This document shows, in pieces, positions 22,540 through 34,055 of a DNA stretch of 64,000 bases. The position numbers were made by a program, and so were the translations under genes. Position 1 is the first letter of the stretch; each line of letters opens with the position of its first letter. The stretch spans positions 62,743,686 to 62,807,685 of the forward strand of contig OX392529.1 in assembly GCA_947623455.1 (NCBI GenBank), written 5' to 3'. Source of the DNA: Mimachlamys varia. Its lineage: Eukaryota; Mollusca; Bivalvia; Pectinida; Pectinidae. The notes beneath the pieces were generated by a model. The model ran no database searches, was not told where the DNA came from, and saw nothing but the letters and a program-made list of their open reading frames with translations.

Positions 22540-22610
22540 CATTCAGCACGATTCCGAATCCGAATCCGAATCCGAATACGTTTCCGTATCCGTATAGAGC
22601 AGGGAGAAAT
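22540..22610. repeat. CCGAAT-rich satellite block shared with 25.54 kb
   Basis: Several tandem copies of CCGAAT merge into GTTTCCGTATCCGTATAGAG. The complement, TACGGATACGG followed by ATTCG, GTGCT and AATGCGAAATATC, reappears at about 25547-25577 next to the mariner element. Probably two copies of one short dispersed repeat. Confidence 0.5.
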
Positions 22611-22879
22611 CCTTGATGTGAGTTTATATCCACTAAATCTGTCTAAAAATTATAAAGATGTAATAATTTCTCTCTTATACTTGGACCATATAAGATAATG
22701 TGGCTAGTGTCCGATACAATATAGGTATCACTTGACTACATGTATAACTCGATCGCACTTCCCACACCACGACACCTATCGTTCGACTTGCATAAACACG
22801 TCCGTCTTCCCGTCTGAGTCAGGATTTTGTCCGCTTTCTAAATCAGTTAATTTTCCAATGAAATACATTCAAGCTTACA

Positions 22880-23230
22880 TCCTTATAATCATGTTTGTAG
22901 TATAAGAAAATAAAAAGTAAGCATTTTTCATATTTTAGATTTACCAAACGCCTTTAATAGTGTTTGATATTATGGTTTTCTGAAAAAGCTTGATGGATAA
23001 AGCTTTAAAGGTAAGGTTTATAAATGAGTAAATGATGCTACATGTATAAGTGGCTGAAATAGTAGGAGAAACGTATTCTTATAAAAGATATATAAAGGCT
23101 GGTGTTCCACAAGGTTCTGAACTAGGACCATGCCTTTCTTGATACTTGGTGTACTTTTCCGCGGATAGCAGAACGGGATTTGAACACAATAAAAATATTT
23201 TAGCCATAGAACACTAGTCAAAGTAATGAA
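22880..23230 (+). pseudogene. LINE reverse transcriptase fragment (highly decayed)
   Basis: At about 23092-23150 the plus strand reads YIKAGVPQGSELGPCLS followed by a stop, the decayed form of the AGVPQGSVLGPLLF block of CR1/jockey-type reverse transcriptases. The upstream part (TATGGTTTTCTGAAAAAGCT) recalls the YGFSEKL segment that precedes it in these enzymes. No YADD box can be placed with confidence. Boundaries are approximate. Confidence 0.55.
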
Positions 23231-24607
23231 AAATGTTAATTTTAAACCTAATGAAACTGATGCAGTTGTTTATGATTGTTATTGAGACAAATTGCGAAGA
23301 TAATTGCTATTAATAAACACCTACAAGCTATAGGTGTCTGCTTAAATAAAAATGGAAATCGGGAAACTCAGATTTCTGTTATCGTCATATCAGCTTCAAA
23401 ACTCTTCTGTTTTACGCAAGTTAGATTTTATCTTAGATATGTACTGTTTTCAGTAGGCCTGTGTAACACTGTTGATTCAGACCGGTCAGAAAATATATAT
23501 ACCTTTGCCTTCATTCGCAAGTAGGTATAGGTCTCTTTTTATGGAAACTAGTACTAGTACTTTGACTGCAGATCTCTCTGGAGATGATTTTGTCATATCT
23601 CCAGATTGTAAATGTTCTTATCCACTAGACATTCTGCTACCACTAGCCTTCAACCTCTTGGTCGCGTGACCTACCAGGTACGTATTTCGTTGCAGTCGCA
23701 AGGTACTGGCCGTTGGTCTGTGTTTTTTCTCAAGGAACTCCGTTAAGTGTAATCGATTTGATTAAAGCAGTGGTACATTGTTCAGAATTTTGTCCAGATA
23801 TGGTATTTTTGTGATCTCTGGATGTCCTATTGAATGCCTTTAAGTTTTGATGCACTAAATCAGCAGAATAAGGAAGTAACATGATTGTTAGAACAGAAAT
23901 ATAAACCAAATACGGAAACTTTCATGTTGAAATTATATAATGACATCGAGTTTTTTCGTTATAGAGAGTTTATTGCCCGGGAAGTTATTAATATGATATC
24001 TTTAATGTAGACGTAATACATAAATTTGAAGTTATGGGAAGTTTGAACATGATATTGCTATACCTAACGTGGGTACTGATCCGTAAATATTATACATATA
24101 TGTACTATATTAATGTTATTGTTAAGAATGGAATTAGCATAGATATGTTGATAATTGCATTATTGATTCCATTATGTATTAACTTAATTGCAAAATAAGT
24201 TTTTTAAGTTGAAGTTGTTATAACTTGCATGTCAAATTCCTTTTAAACGATTTGTATGAAATACATTTTAACTAAATTACAAAGTTGGAAATATAGTTGT
24301 TCGTATTCATATTGTTAAAAGATATGGGTTTCCTGTAAAAACTTGAACAACAATTGAAAATGAATAGACCGATTCGGATTCGTTTAACACGTAATCGGCT
24401 ACGTTGTGCATGAAGCGTGACGAAAACATGCGAAATACACGTACCCAAGGATTAATACAAATAATGGTATATTGTATATTGAATCAAGACAAATGAATTT
24501 AGGAGAAAATTGCTTACACTATATAGTCTTTAAAATCTTTAAAAAGGAAAATAAACATATTACCCTATGATTTCTTAAATTAAACGTTTATCCCTGTCCG
24601 GTACGTA
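23231..24607. other. No gene recognised
   Basis: Includes overlapping plus frames at 23276-23669 that could be further LINE debris; no motif is recognisable. From 23.85 kb on it is AT-rich and featureless until the mariner end. Confidence 0.4.
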
Positions 24608-25529
24608 CGAGGGGTGTTCCATAAATAATGTCATCTGTGCTTTATTTCGCGGAAATCGTGCAATTTATGCACAATACCACCTCGTGTCGATTGAGTGATC
24701 CCTGGCTCGTGACACAGGCAAATATCTCGTTCACACGTTCACTGGCCTCGGTACAGTGTACATCGTTTCATAGCCTATTCGTTAGACTAGACACAAAATC
24801 ACAGGTATACGAGGTGAAAATGTTCTTGAAATTAGAGCCTATAAAAAAGGTAGGTCACTACTCGGCATCAAGGCTGTAGATATTCAGCGCGAGGTGTGTG
24901 ACATTTATGGAGAGGGCCAAATGTCTCACAGGACTGTTTGTAGGTGGGTAGGTAAATTTAGTGCTTTGCAGCAGCAACTGAAAGATGCTGCTCACCCAGG
25001 TCGTCCTGCAACAACTACGACCAAAGGTAACATAGACAAAAATCCGAAATATTCTCCAAACTGATGCTCGATTCACCGTAAGACAATTGGCTCGAATGAC
25101 AAACTTGTCTTTAGCAAGAGTTTATGCAATTTTGAAGAAACACCTAAAAGTTAGAAAGATAAAAGCAAGATGGATACCCCATTTGTTAACGGATGAGCAA
25201 AAGAAGACGCGTGTAACAATGGCAAAAAAACTTCTCAAAATGTACCCAAAATATAGTAAAAAGGCTTTTGATAATATAGTCACTGGTGATGAGACCTGGG
25301 TGTATTATATTGAACCAAAGCGGAAGGTTGCCAACCGAATATGGGCCACTAAAAATGCCAGACGCCCAAGTATTGCCAAACGAATACGAACGGTAAAGAA
25401 GGTTTTGTATGCTATTTTTTTCACTAATAAGGGTCCAGCTATTCAAATCTCGGTGCCAAAAGGCAGAACGGTCACAGGCAAGTTCTATAAAAACGTGAAA
25501 AAGTGACATTATTTTTGGAACGACCCTCG
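24608..25529 (+). mobile_element. mariner-type DNA transposon, internally deleted, TA target
   Basis: The element is flanked by TA on both sides (24606-24607 and 25530-25531). The right end reads outward as CGAGGGTCGTTCCAAAAATA and the left as CGAGGGGTGTTCCATAAATA, matching terminal inverted repeats followed by ATGTCA. It is 922 bp, shorter than the roughly 1.3 kb usual for mariners, because the 3' third of the transposase gene is missing. Confidence 0.9.
24834..25506 (+). pseudogene. mariner transposase, frameshifted and C-terminally deleted
   Basis: Reading from 24834, the frame gives RAYKKGRSLLGIKAVDIQRE, a helix-turn-helix region (SHRTVCRWVGKFSALQQQLK) and PGRPATTTTKGNID. One extra A near 25043 shifts the frame, which then continues openly from about 25045 to 25506 through TNLSLARVYAILKKHLK, the first catalytic block VTGDETWVYYIEPKRK and KGRTVTGKFYKNV. 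The protein then stops. The regions normally carrying the second and third catalytic aspartates (HDNAPAH and SPDLAPCD in the family) are absent, the sequence jumping straight to the right terminal repeat. Without them the protein cannot cut DNA; it could at most bind ends. Close to the irritans/rosa-like mariners by memory. Confidence 0.85.
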
Positions 25530-25599
25530 TACACGGGTGCGTTTACGGATACGGATTCGTGCTAATGCGAAATATCTAATAAGCTGTCCGTGTTAGTCA

Positions 25600-26205
25600 T
25601 AGTTTCAGTAAAAATCAAGGTAAGGAGCCAATGTAGAGGAGTCGTTTGTTTCTTTGATTTCAAGTTCAGAACGGTATATACACGATCGACTAGGTCAGCA
25701 AACTCTTGTTGTTTATGCACACACATCGTCGTTATACATAAAAGTGAAATTGAAATATTTGGCTAGCTGTAGGTTTTTAATTCCCGAAACAAATTCAGCA
25801 TCGTATAAAAACAAAAATAAAGTTAGCCAAAAGTTGGGCACAGTTTGTTCCTCTAGACTTAACAAGGATATTGTCAACCAGGAATCCAATCGTTCGTACA
25901 ATGACTTCCTCAGTATCTTTTGTTGTGTTTTTCACGACGTATGCTCCAAAATAGCTCACAACCATGTATTTGTATCGTCGTCCGCCTTTCTTAAAAAAGA
26001 AAGATCTCATAATGAGAGACTGAACACCGTTTTTTTCAGTTTTGTATGAGGTATGTTAATGTAAAGCCCCAGTTTGCTCTGACCCCGACACCTTATCTGG
26101 TTTGGGTATCTATCTGTCAAAATGTTTAAGTCTGGTGTTAGGGCCAGAGGGAATTCGGGCTAGTTAATGTACAGGGTGGAAAATTCAAACGTTTTGACAG
26201 ACGAC
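25600..26205 (-). pseudogene. Penelope-like reverse transcriptase fragment, inverted
   Basis: Minus strand: from about 26205 the block TTCCACCCTGTA(motif A region), then FLKKGGRRYKYMVVSYFGAY, VRTIGFLVDNIL and SRGTNCAQLLANFIF (motif B, with P to Q and D to N changes), then a stop. The 3' part becomes unreadable towards 25600. It is interrupted at 26064-26162 by a 99-bp MITE. The first frame (25795-26010) is 71 codons. Confidence 0.65.
26064..26162. mobile_element. 99-bp hairpin MITE with 9-bp target duplication
   Basis: Flanked by exact duplicates of GTTAATGTA (26055-26063 and 26163-26171) inside a Penelope-like copy; other copies show a single, uninterrupted site (GGTAGTGTACAGGGTG). The ends AGCCCCAGTTTGCTCTGACC and TAGCCCGAATTCCCTCTGGC (complement) form an imperfect inverted repeat. 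An 8-9 bp duplication suggests hAT- or Mutator-like mobilisation. Confidence 0.8.
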
Positions 26206-26301
26206 ACATGTGTTAGCTCCATGTATCTTAAAACTGACATCTAGATTCTTACCTGACAAAATGGAAGTTTTTCTGTCAAGCAAACAGACATCTGACTGAG
26301 A

Positions 26302-26432
26302 ACAGCAGTTATTGGATTGTAAACAATCTTCTCCCGTCTTACTGCACTGTAAGTAAACAATGATAATATTAGTCAGCAGTTATTGTACTGTAAACAATCT
26401 TCTCCCGTCTTACTGCACTGTAAGTAAACAAT
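26302..26432. repeat. Tandem duplication of about 70 bp
   Basis: CAATCTTCTCCCGTCTTACT followed by GCACTGTAAGTAAACAAT appears twice, preceded in both cases by CAGCAGTTATTG. The second copy lacks the ATGATAATATTAGT linker. Confidence 0.8.
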
Positions 26433-28653
26433 CACGTTATAAGTCTGATTAATTGATAATTATTATCACTAACTGCAGCACTAATAGGTCATCAAGGTTC
26501 CTGATTTCTTCCCATAATTATCAATCCTTGAGCTTTGGACCCAATGGTCCAACCCGATAAGGTTGATATTTGGTCAATTATCTTTTTGCTGAATTCTGAC
26601 CAACTTTGTTTCATGATGTCACAACGAAACGTTCAGCAGGGGAAAGTTTTTTTATAAAATGACCTTGACCTTTACCATGTGATCTTGATGTTTGGTCAAT
26701 TGAGATCTATGTGATTTCCGATCACCTATGCTTCACAATATCGAAACACAATTTTCATTTGTGAAAAGTTACAAAATGTGACGTTGACTTTGCCCGGTTG
26801 ACCATGACCTTTTGCATTGCTATTAGACCTCAGTAAGTATTTTTCTAAACTGAACATCTTGACCGAGTTTTATGTAAATCAGTCAATTGATACTTAAGTT
26901 ATCAGCCAGGAGCTGAATACTGTACGACATCCGTATCTCCGATACGGGGCCCTGGTTAAAACGGTAACCAATAGTTTACACCAACAACATAACTACTTCT
27001 ATTCTTATTACAGGTAATATCTGATAGTGAAAATCCTCAACAAGTTTCTGCTACAAATGAATTGTGACGATGTGAGTTATGTTCAATAAAAAACGAAGCA
27101 ACACAAACTGTGAATCAACATTAAAAGGACACAAAACATGATAATGTGACATTAGACATAGTATAAGGGGGTCACTATCGGGACCAGTACATCAGCACCC
27201 AGAATAACGACGCTACACGATCATCACAAGACTGGACACTGCATTACAAAACAACAACAAGGAGAACACTGCTTGTTTTACTTTCGGTTTGAATTTATAA
27301 ATTAATATACAAAATTAATATTTCTAACATTCTGGTTTCCCAAATTTACATTGTCTAGTTTTAATAATAATCCATAAATTAGTCAGAAACATCCTGTATT
27401 TCAACATTAGGTGTTTATTTGATATACATGATTTATACGCTGTAAACAATTCCCATTGTAATACATAACTACATCCTCACATAAATTGTAATCTACACAG
27501 CATATAGAGTGACGTCTTAACACACTTTTTTATCACTATTTCGGGCAAATGATGTAACTTGATCAAGTGTTGGTATTATCATGGCTAACGTTGTTGTTGT
27601 TTTTGTTAATTTTGGTAAAACTAGAACTATGTAGATACATGTAACATACATTGTCCCTAACATTCCTGTGAAGTTTCACTTGCAACTGTTCATAGGTTTA
27701 TGAGGAGCTGTCTGGACCAAAGACAAATATCAAAGTGTACACATTGACACTTCTTTGACCCCTTGACTTTCAAATGGCGACTGTAAAGTATTACACAAAT
27801 ATGCATAAATGGAGGCATTTCAGTTATATAAAAAGCTTCTACTGATATTATTTGGTCTTAATATTGTTTTCTATGCAAATACTAAAACTGCGGAGTTTGT
27901 GGCTTTATTTTTAGAAAAAAAAATGCATTTTTGGTCTAAAACTATTTTTCCTAAAAAAGTCTCTTGTTATGTTCAGAAGTCTTAATAGTCTCTTACATTA
28001 TTGAAATACCTTCCTATAGCTATATGCTATATGTGTATGGAATTATTTATACCCCCAGATGCATTTCAAATGCAAAGTAGAATCAATGTGTACGCTTTGA
28101 AAAGTCATATCCAGTCAAACAATTTTCCCTATTTTGGTGTCATATAAACACTTGTTTTGTGCAACATATGATATATATTAGCTAATTATTCCGTCCTGGA
28201 ACATGCATTTTTGCGCATGTTTTGCTAAAATTTACAAACTCCTTGGCGAATTACATGTCACATGCAAAGTCGTTGGTTAACCATAATACATAACAAAACT
28301 TGGTCAAGAGGTGATTAATAAGCTTGTGAAATAACACTAAATATGCTATTCAGATGACCCCTAAGTTTCTGTACTGACCAAAGTAACATAAACTTCCCTA
28401 TATACACGAGGAATGTTTCATATCAAGTTTATCTTCCTGGTACGAGTTGGAATCTGTAGTATCCACTCCACTGAGTTGTGAACTACAGTGTAGTTCGTTA
28501 TGATCGAAGTATCAGTCTCACAAATTTTTTTTCTACATCCCTCACTCCAACCCCACTACCACCCCTCAAAAACCCCTTCCTCAGATTGATCTTTTTATCG
28601 ACTTCCAAAAAAACAAAAATAATTATAATAGTATAACTACCCCCTGATAAGAC
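26433..28653. other. No gene recognised
   Basis: The first 500 bp contain loosely repeated TTGACCTTTACC / TTTGGTCAATTG phrases, the look of an old dispersed repeat. From 27.0 to 28.65 kb the DNA is AT-rich and without open frames of note. Confidence 0.4.
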
Positions 28654-28942
28654 CTTGAAATTGTATATTGCAGTTCATTTTCCGACACTGATCCAATATT
28701 CCAACTTTAATAACCAGCTATTTCACCTTTTTAAGCAAGGTTGATACCAAGGGTGTGTAATAAAGCGCAGTGAAAAATAAATAAGCTAATCTGCCACCAT
28801 TTAACTATCGTTTTTTTTTTGTCATTAAAGGACCAGGAGATGTATTACTGCTGCCAGAGTTAACAATTAACGGCGATGATTGATATGTGGGCTATATGTT
28901 ATAACACAGCTGATTGAACTCCGGTGAGTGATACTGTTTATT

Positions 28943-29622
28943 ACTATGGAAATGCCCTTCTCTGTGGTATATCTGACAAATTGACAAGTCGCCTACAGAA
29001 GGTCCAGAACACGGCAGCACGTCTCGTTTCTCGAGTTAGAAAGAGAAAACACATCACTCCTGTTCTGTATTCTTTGTTCATTGCACTGGTTACCTGTGCA
29101 ATACAGGTCACAATACATAATCTTGGTATACACATACAAGGCACTGGCTGGAACAGCTCCCTAGTACATAAGGGAGCTAGTTACCCTGTATCAGCCGTCA
29201 CGATCACTATGGTCGGAGACAGAATCATTGTTGTGTGTCCCAAAATCGCGTACTGTGACCTATGGAAACCGGTGTTTTGGGACATTTTCGGCCACGTTAT
29301 GGAATAGCTTACCATCCGCTATCCGAAAAACAATTATTTGGCCAAATTCAAGAAACATCTGAAGACGTACCTTTTCACGTCTGCATATTAGGGTACCAAC
29401 TTAGACAACATGTATATACTGACATTTGTTTATCTACAGTAGATGTAGTTCGTATTTATATGCATTTTTTATATTATCACATTAGCTTTGATTGTAATAA
29501 CTTCTTTATTTATGGAGTGTAAATTATCAAATTATTATCTACATGTTGTAAAGCGCTTTAGAGTAATTTTACAAATTATATAGAGCGCTAAATAAATATT
29601 GTATATTATTATTATTATTATT
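28943..29622 (+). mobile_element. 5'-truncated LINE (L2/CR1-like) inserted in the left arm
   Basis: 680 bp flanked by the direct repeat TTTATT (28937-28942 and 29623-29628). The right arm keeps the empty site (GATACTGTTTATTGATT, complement near 34615-34631). Translated in two frames it gives ALLCGISDKLTSRLQKVQNT, then HWLPVQYRSQY, YTYKALAGTAP, CVPKSRTVTYGNRCFGTFSA and TLWNSLPSAIRK, the well-known C-terminus of ORF2 in these LINEs. A frameshift near 29085 and stops disable it. The 3' end is a (TAT)n tract. Confidence 0.85.
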
Positions 29623-29888
29623 TTTATTGATTTTTACATAACGAACACATTCTAGTGCCATAAAATAGTCACGGTTTTGCCCCACAATTACAACGTATAG
29701 CATGGAATACAGTGGAAGTGATAATTTCTTTACTCGGGTATTTTAATGTTTGATACATTGACCGGATGTGGGGATAAAGGAGTTCAAATAGAGGTTTTTC
29801 CATTATTGTTTTCTTACGTAGTTATATTATTTATCAATAAAGCGAAAAAACATTTCTAACAACAATACTTGAGAAGTACATATGAGAC

Positions 29889-30026
29889 CACAGGAACCTG
29901 AAAATCTGTTATAGCTAGTTTTGGATCTAAACTAGGGTGTTTATAGCAAGTTTAAACTTAAAAATTACCCTGAACACCCTAGTTAAGGTCCAAAACTAGC
30001 TGTAACAAATTCTCAGGTCCCTGTGT
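29889..30026. mobile_element. Hairpin MITE in left arm
   Basis: AGGAACCTGAAAATCTGTTA and CTAGTTTTGGATCTAAACTA pair with the complementary CTAGTTAAGGTCCAAAACTA and TAACAAATTCTCAGGTCC at the other end. The mirrored copy in the right arm lies at about 34227-34363, so the insertion predates arm duplication. Confidence 0.65.
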
Positions 30027-30204
30027 ATGAGACATGTACGATTAGCCGCGCCTTCCATTTTGTATCTCTCCGCTTCAATATTAAAACAGATATTAGCACC
30101 AATGACTAAACATGGGGACAAACAACCAAAACAAAGTGTTTACCACCCGGACAACTAATAAATACAAATATTTACATTGACCATTGGACCTAAATATTTA
30201 CAAA

Positions 30205-30320
30205 AATCAGAGAATATCGAAGCATCGACAAAACCATAATCCGAACTCAAAATCGATTCAACTATGGCAACATATGAACAAAGGAAAGATTTACATGGAA
30301 AACCTTGTAAAAGTACAAGA
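30205..30320 (-). pseudogene. Penelope-like 3' tail fragment in left arm
   Basis: Minus-strand tail only: CCTTTGTTCATATGTTGCC, AATCGATTTTGAGTTCGGAT and TTGTCGATGCTTCGATATTC. The mirror copy is at 33895-34055 plus, so it was carried along by the arm duplication. Confidence 0.65.
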
Positions 30321-30660
30321 AAATAAGGCAAAACAAAATATCCTGCAAAATATGAAAAGAAAGTAGAAACAAATTGCAACGAATAATTGAAAAATGAAAG
30401 CAGTTTTTAAACTATTATATTGATAACTTGTTTTTGGCGTTATTTATCCACTGTATCTTAATTTCTGATTAATACGATTAATTGTCAAGTAAAATAAAGC
30501 TCCTTAAATCGGTTCAGTTTAAAGTGATATTTTCCATCATTGGACTGTTCCAGTTTGGAAATAACCTTACTGGTCAGTTGATTAAAAAACATGAGAAATT
30601 TATGATACATAGTGACACATAAAACAGAAACATTGGTAAACAAACGGATTATACTCAACT

Positions 30661-31060
30661 TTTTTTAGGACGGATGCCACACATGCTTGACTTTTGTAGG
30701 ACAGTTTCCACATTTGTTGGACATTTGAAGGACAGTAGCGACACATGCTGGACTTTTGTAGGACAGTTACCACACATGTTGGACATTTGTAGGACAGTTA
30801 CCACACATGCTTGACTTTTGTAGGACAGTTACCACACATGTTGGACATTTGTAGGACAGTTTTGTTGGACATTTGAAGGACAGTTACGACACATGTTGGA
30901 CTTTTGTAGGACAGTTACCACACATGTTGGACATTTGTAGGACAGTTACCACACATGTTGGACTTTTGTAGGACAGTTACGACACATGTTGGACTTTTGT
31001 AGGACAGTTACCACACATGCTGGAATTTTTAGGACAGCTACCACTCGTGCTTGCCTTTTG
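30661..31060. repeat. 31-bp tandem repeat, left arm
   Basis: The unit contains GGACAGTTACCACACATGTT followed by GGACTTTTGTA. About 12 units, with a TTTGAAGGACAGT variant. Confidence 0.9.
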
Positions 31061-31139
31061 TAGGTAATAGAGGCATGTTTTGCACACGGCTCGCCGAGGG
31101 GTCAACAAAACCATTATTTTCCTTTTTACACGAAAACCC

Positions 31140-32400
31140 TTGAAAATGTACTACAGAAAATCAGTACAGTCCTCAGTCAATCTAGACTGGTGAACACCAA
31201 ACCATTAGTCAATCTAGACTGGTGAACACCATTCTGAAGTGATCACAGCCCTCAGTCAATCTAGACTGGTGAACACCAAACCATTAGTCAATCTAGACTG
31301 GTGAACACCATTCTGAAGTGATCACAGCCCTTAGTCAATCTAGACTGGTGAACGCCATCTGAAGTGATCACAGCCCTTAGTCAATCTAGACTGGTGAACG
31401 CCATTCTGAAGTGATCACAGCCCTCAGTCAATATAGACTGGTGAACGCCAAACCATTAGTTAATCTAGACTGGTGAACACCGTTCTGAAATGATCACAGC
31501 CCTTAGTCAGTATAGACTGTTGAACACCAAACCATTAGTCAATCTAGACTGGTGAACATCAAACCATTAGTCAATCTAGACTGGTGAACACCATTCTGAA
31601 GAGATCACAGCCCTCAGTCAGTATAGAATGGTGAACACCAAACCATTAGTCAATCTAGACTGGTGAACACCGTTCTGATGTGATCACAGCCCTTAGTCAA
31701 TCTAGACTGGTATACACCAAACCATTAGTCAATCTAGACTGGTGAACACCATTCTGAAGTGATCACAACCCTCAGTCAATCTAGACTGGTGAACACCATT
31801 CTGAAATGATCACAGCCCTTAGTCAATCTAGACTTGTGAACACCAAACCATTAGTCAATCTAGACCGGTGAACACCGTTCTGGAGTGATCACAGCCCTTA
31901 GTCAATCTAGACTGGTGAACACCGTCCTGGATTGATCACAGCCCTCAGTCAATCTAGACTGGTGAACACCATTCTGAAGTGATCACAGCCCTCAGTCAAT
32001 CTAGACCGGTGAACACCATTCTGAAGTGATCACAACTCTCAGTCAATCTAGACTGGTGAACACCATTCTGAAGTGATCACAGCCCACAGTCAATCTGGAC
32101 TGGTGAACACCGTTCTGGAGTGATCACAGCCCTTAGTCAATCTAGACTGGTGAACACTAAACCCTTAGTCAATCTAGACTGGTGAACACCTTTCTGAAGT
32201 GATCACAGCCCTCAGTCAATCTAGACCGGTGAACACCAAACCATTAGTCAATCTAGACTAGTGAACATCATTCTGAAGTGATCAAAGCCTTCAGTCAATC
32301 TAGACTGGTGAACACCGTTCTGAAGTGAGCACAGACCTCAGTCAGTATAGACTGGTGAACACCATTCCAAAGTGATCACGTGATCACAGCCCTTAGTCAA
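31140..32400. repeat. Spacer array, 47-bp and 29-bp units mixed
   Basis: The core AGTCAATCTAGACTGGTGAA recurs more than 30 times. It is followed either by CACCAAACCATT (29-bp step) or by CACCATTCTGAAGTGATCAC with AGCCCTC (47-bp step). The core holds the palindromes TCTAGA and TGATCA, so each unit can self-pair. Confidence 0.9.
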
Positions 32401-33039
32401 TGGGGACTATAAGGTTTAATCAATGATGATTGGTGAGCAGTTTTCAGATGTTTTAAGTATCTTTCCCCTTTAGGTCGTTAAACATTTTGCCCATAACCAG
32501 AACCATAAATACCTCTAAACTGATATCATGTATTGCTATTAATGATCAAATGGGTCATAGACTATGTAGTTAGAAATAGAAAATAAAAAGTAAAGGGATA
32601 ATAAATACCAGGATCTTACAGGCCAAACAATGTATTAACTCAGTCTGTGACTTATCGCAGGTCGGGTCGATCATAGCTGTGGCAAAGAGACGATTATTAG
32701 ACTTTGGCTGTAGCGGATATTAGCCAATTTGTAACCCTTATACATGGTCGTTATGTCTTACGCTTTATAAGGCAGCAACAACGGACCGTTTATGAGCCTA
32801 ATATACATAGTTATAAGGTCCAGGAAAAGAAACTGTGTTCCATTTTGCATTCTCCTTTCGTATTTTCTGCATGACCACTTGGTCTTATGTATGTTGATCA
32901 CGTTATTCTTATGCTCGTCTATATTTTCACACTTTTAATAAGAGCACCAAATTATCGCCGACTTGCGCCGAATAATTTTCTACTTGGGTGGATCAACAGA
33001 CGAGCCGTGTGCAAAACATGCCTCTATTACCTACAAAAA

Positions 33040-33570
33040 GGCAAGCACGAGTGGTAGCTGTCCTACAAATGTCCAGCATGTGTCGTTACTGTCCCACAAA
33101 AGTCCAACATGTGTGGTAGCTGTCCTAAAAAGTCAAGCATGTGTGGTAACTGTCCTACAAATGTCCAACATATGTGGTAACTGTCCTTCAAATGTCCAAC
33201 ATGTGTGGTAGCTGTCCTACAAATGTCCAGCATGTGTCGTTACTGTCCCACAAAAGTCCAGCATGTGTGGTAGCTGTCCTAAAAAGTCAAGCATGTATGG
33301 TAACTGTCCTACAAATGTCCAACATATGTGGTAACTGTCCTTCAAATGTCCAACATGTGTGGTAGCTGTCCTAAAAAGTCAAGCATGTGTCGTTACTGTC
33401 CCACAAAAGTCCAACATGCGTGGTAACTGTCCTACACAAGTCCAGGATGTGTCGTTACTGTCCTACAAAAGTCCAACAAGTGTGGAAACTGTCCTACAAA
33501 TGTCCAACAAGTGTGGAAACTGTCCTACAAAAGTCAAGCATGTGTGGCATCCGTCCTAAAAAAGTCGAGT
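33040..33570. repeat. 31-bp tandem repeat, right arm (inverse of left)
   Basis: Reverse complement of the left-arm repeat: TACAAATGTCCAACATGTGT followed by GGTAACTGTCC. Longer here (about 17 units) than on the left, with a small higher-order block repeated at 33.05-33.2 and 33.2-33.38 kb. Plus-strand frames of 60-82 codons across it are repeat by-products. Confidence 0.9.
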
Positions 33571-33894
33571 ATAATCCGTTTGTTTACCAGTGTTTCTGTT
33601 TTATGTGTCACTATGTATCATAAATTTCTCATGTTTTTTAATCAACTGACCAGTAAAGTTATTACAAAATATTTCCAAACTGGAACAGTCCAATGATGGA
33701 AAATATCACTTTAAACTTTACCGATTTAAGGAGCTTTATTTTACTTGACAATTAATCTTATTAATCAGAAATTAAAATACAGTGGATAAATAACGCCAAA
33801 AACATGTTATCAATGTAATAGTTTAAACACTGCCTTCATTTTCAAATTATTTGTTGCAATTTTCTTCTACTTTCTAATCATATTTTGCAGGATC

Positions 33895-34055
33895 TTTTGT
33901 TTTTACGCCTGGTCTTATTCTCTTGTACTTTTACAAGGTTATACATGTAAATCTTTCCTTTGTTCATATGTTGCCCATAGTTGTTGAATCGATTTTGAGT
34001 TCAGATTATATTTTTGTTGACGCTTCAGTATTTTCGGATTTTTGTTAATATTTAG
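33895..34055 (+). pseudogene. Penelope-like 3' tail fragment in right arm
   Basis: GCCTGGTCTTATTCTCTTGT, TACATGTAAATCTTTCCTTT, ATCGATTTTGAGTTCAGATT and GTTGACGCTTCAGTATTTTC, the mirror of 30205-30320. Confidence 0.65.

Noticed and set aside
30661..32400. CRISPR-like regular repeats
   Set aside because: Units are contiguous without unique spacers, and the context is eukaryotic. The same holds for the other arrays in the window.
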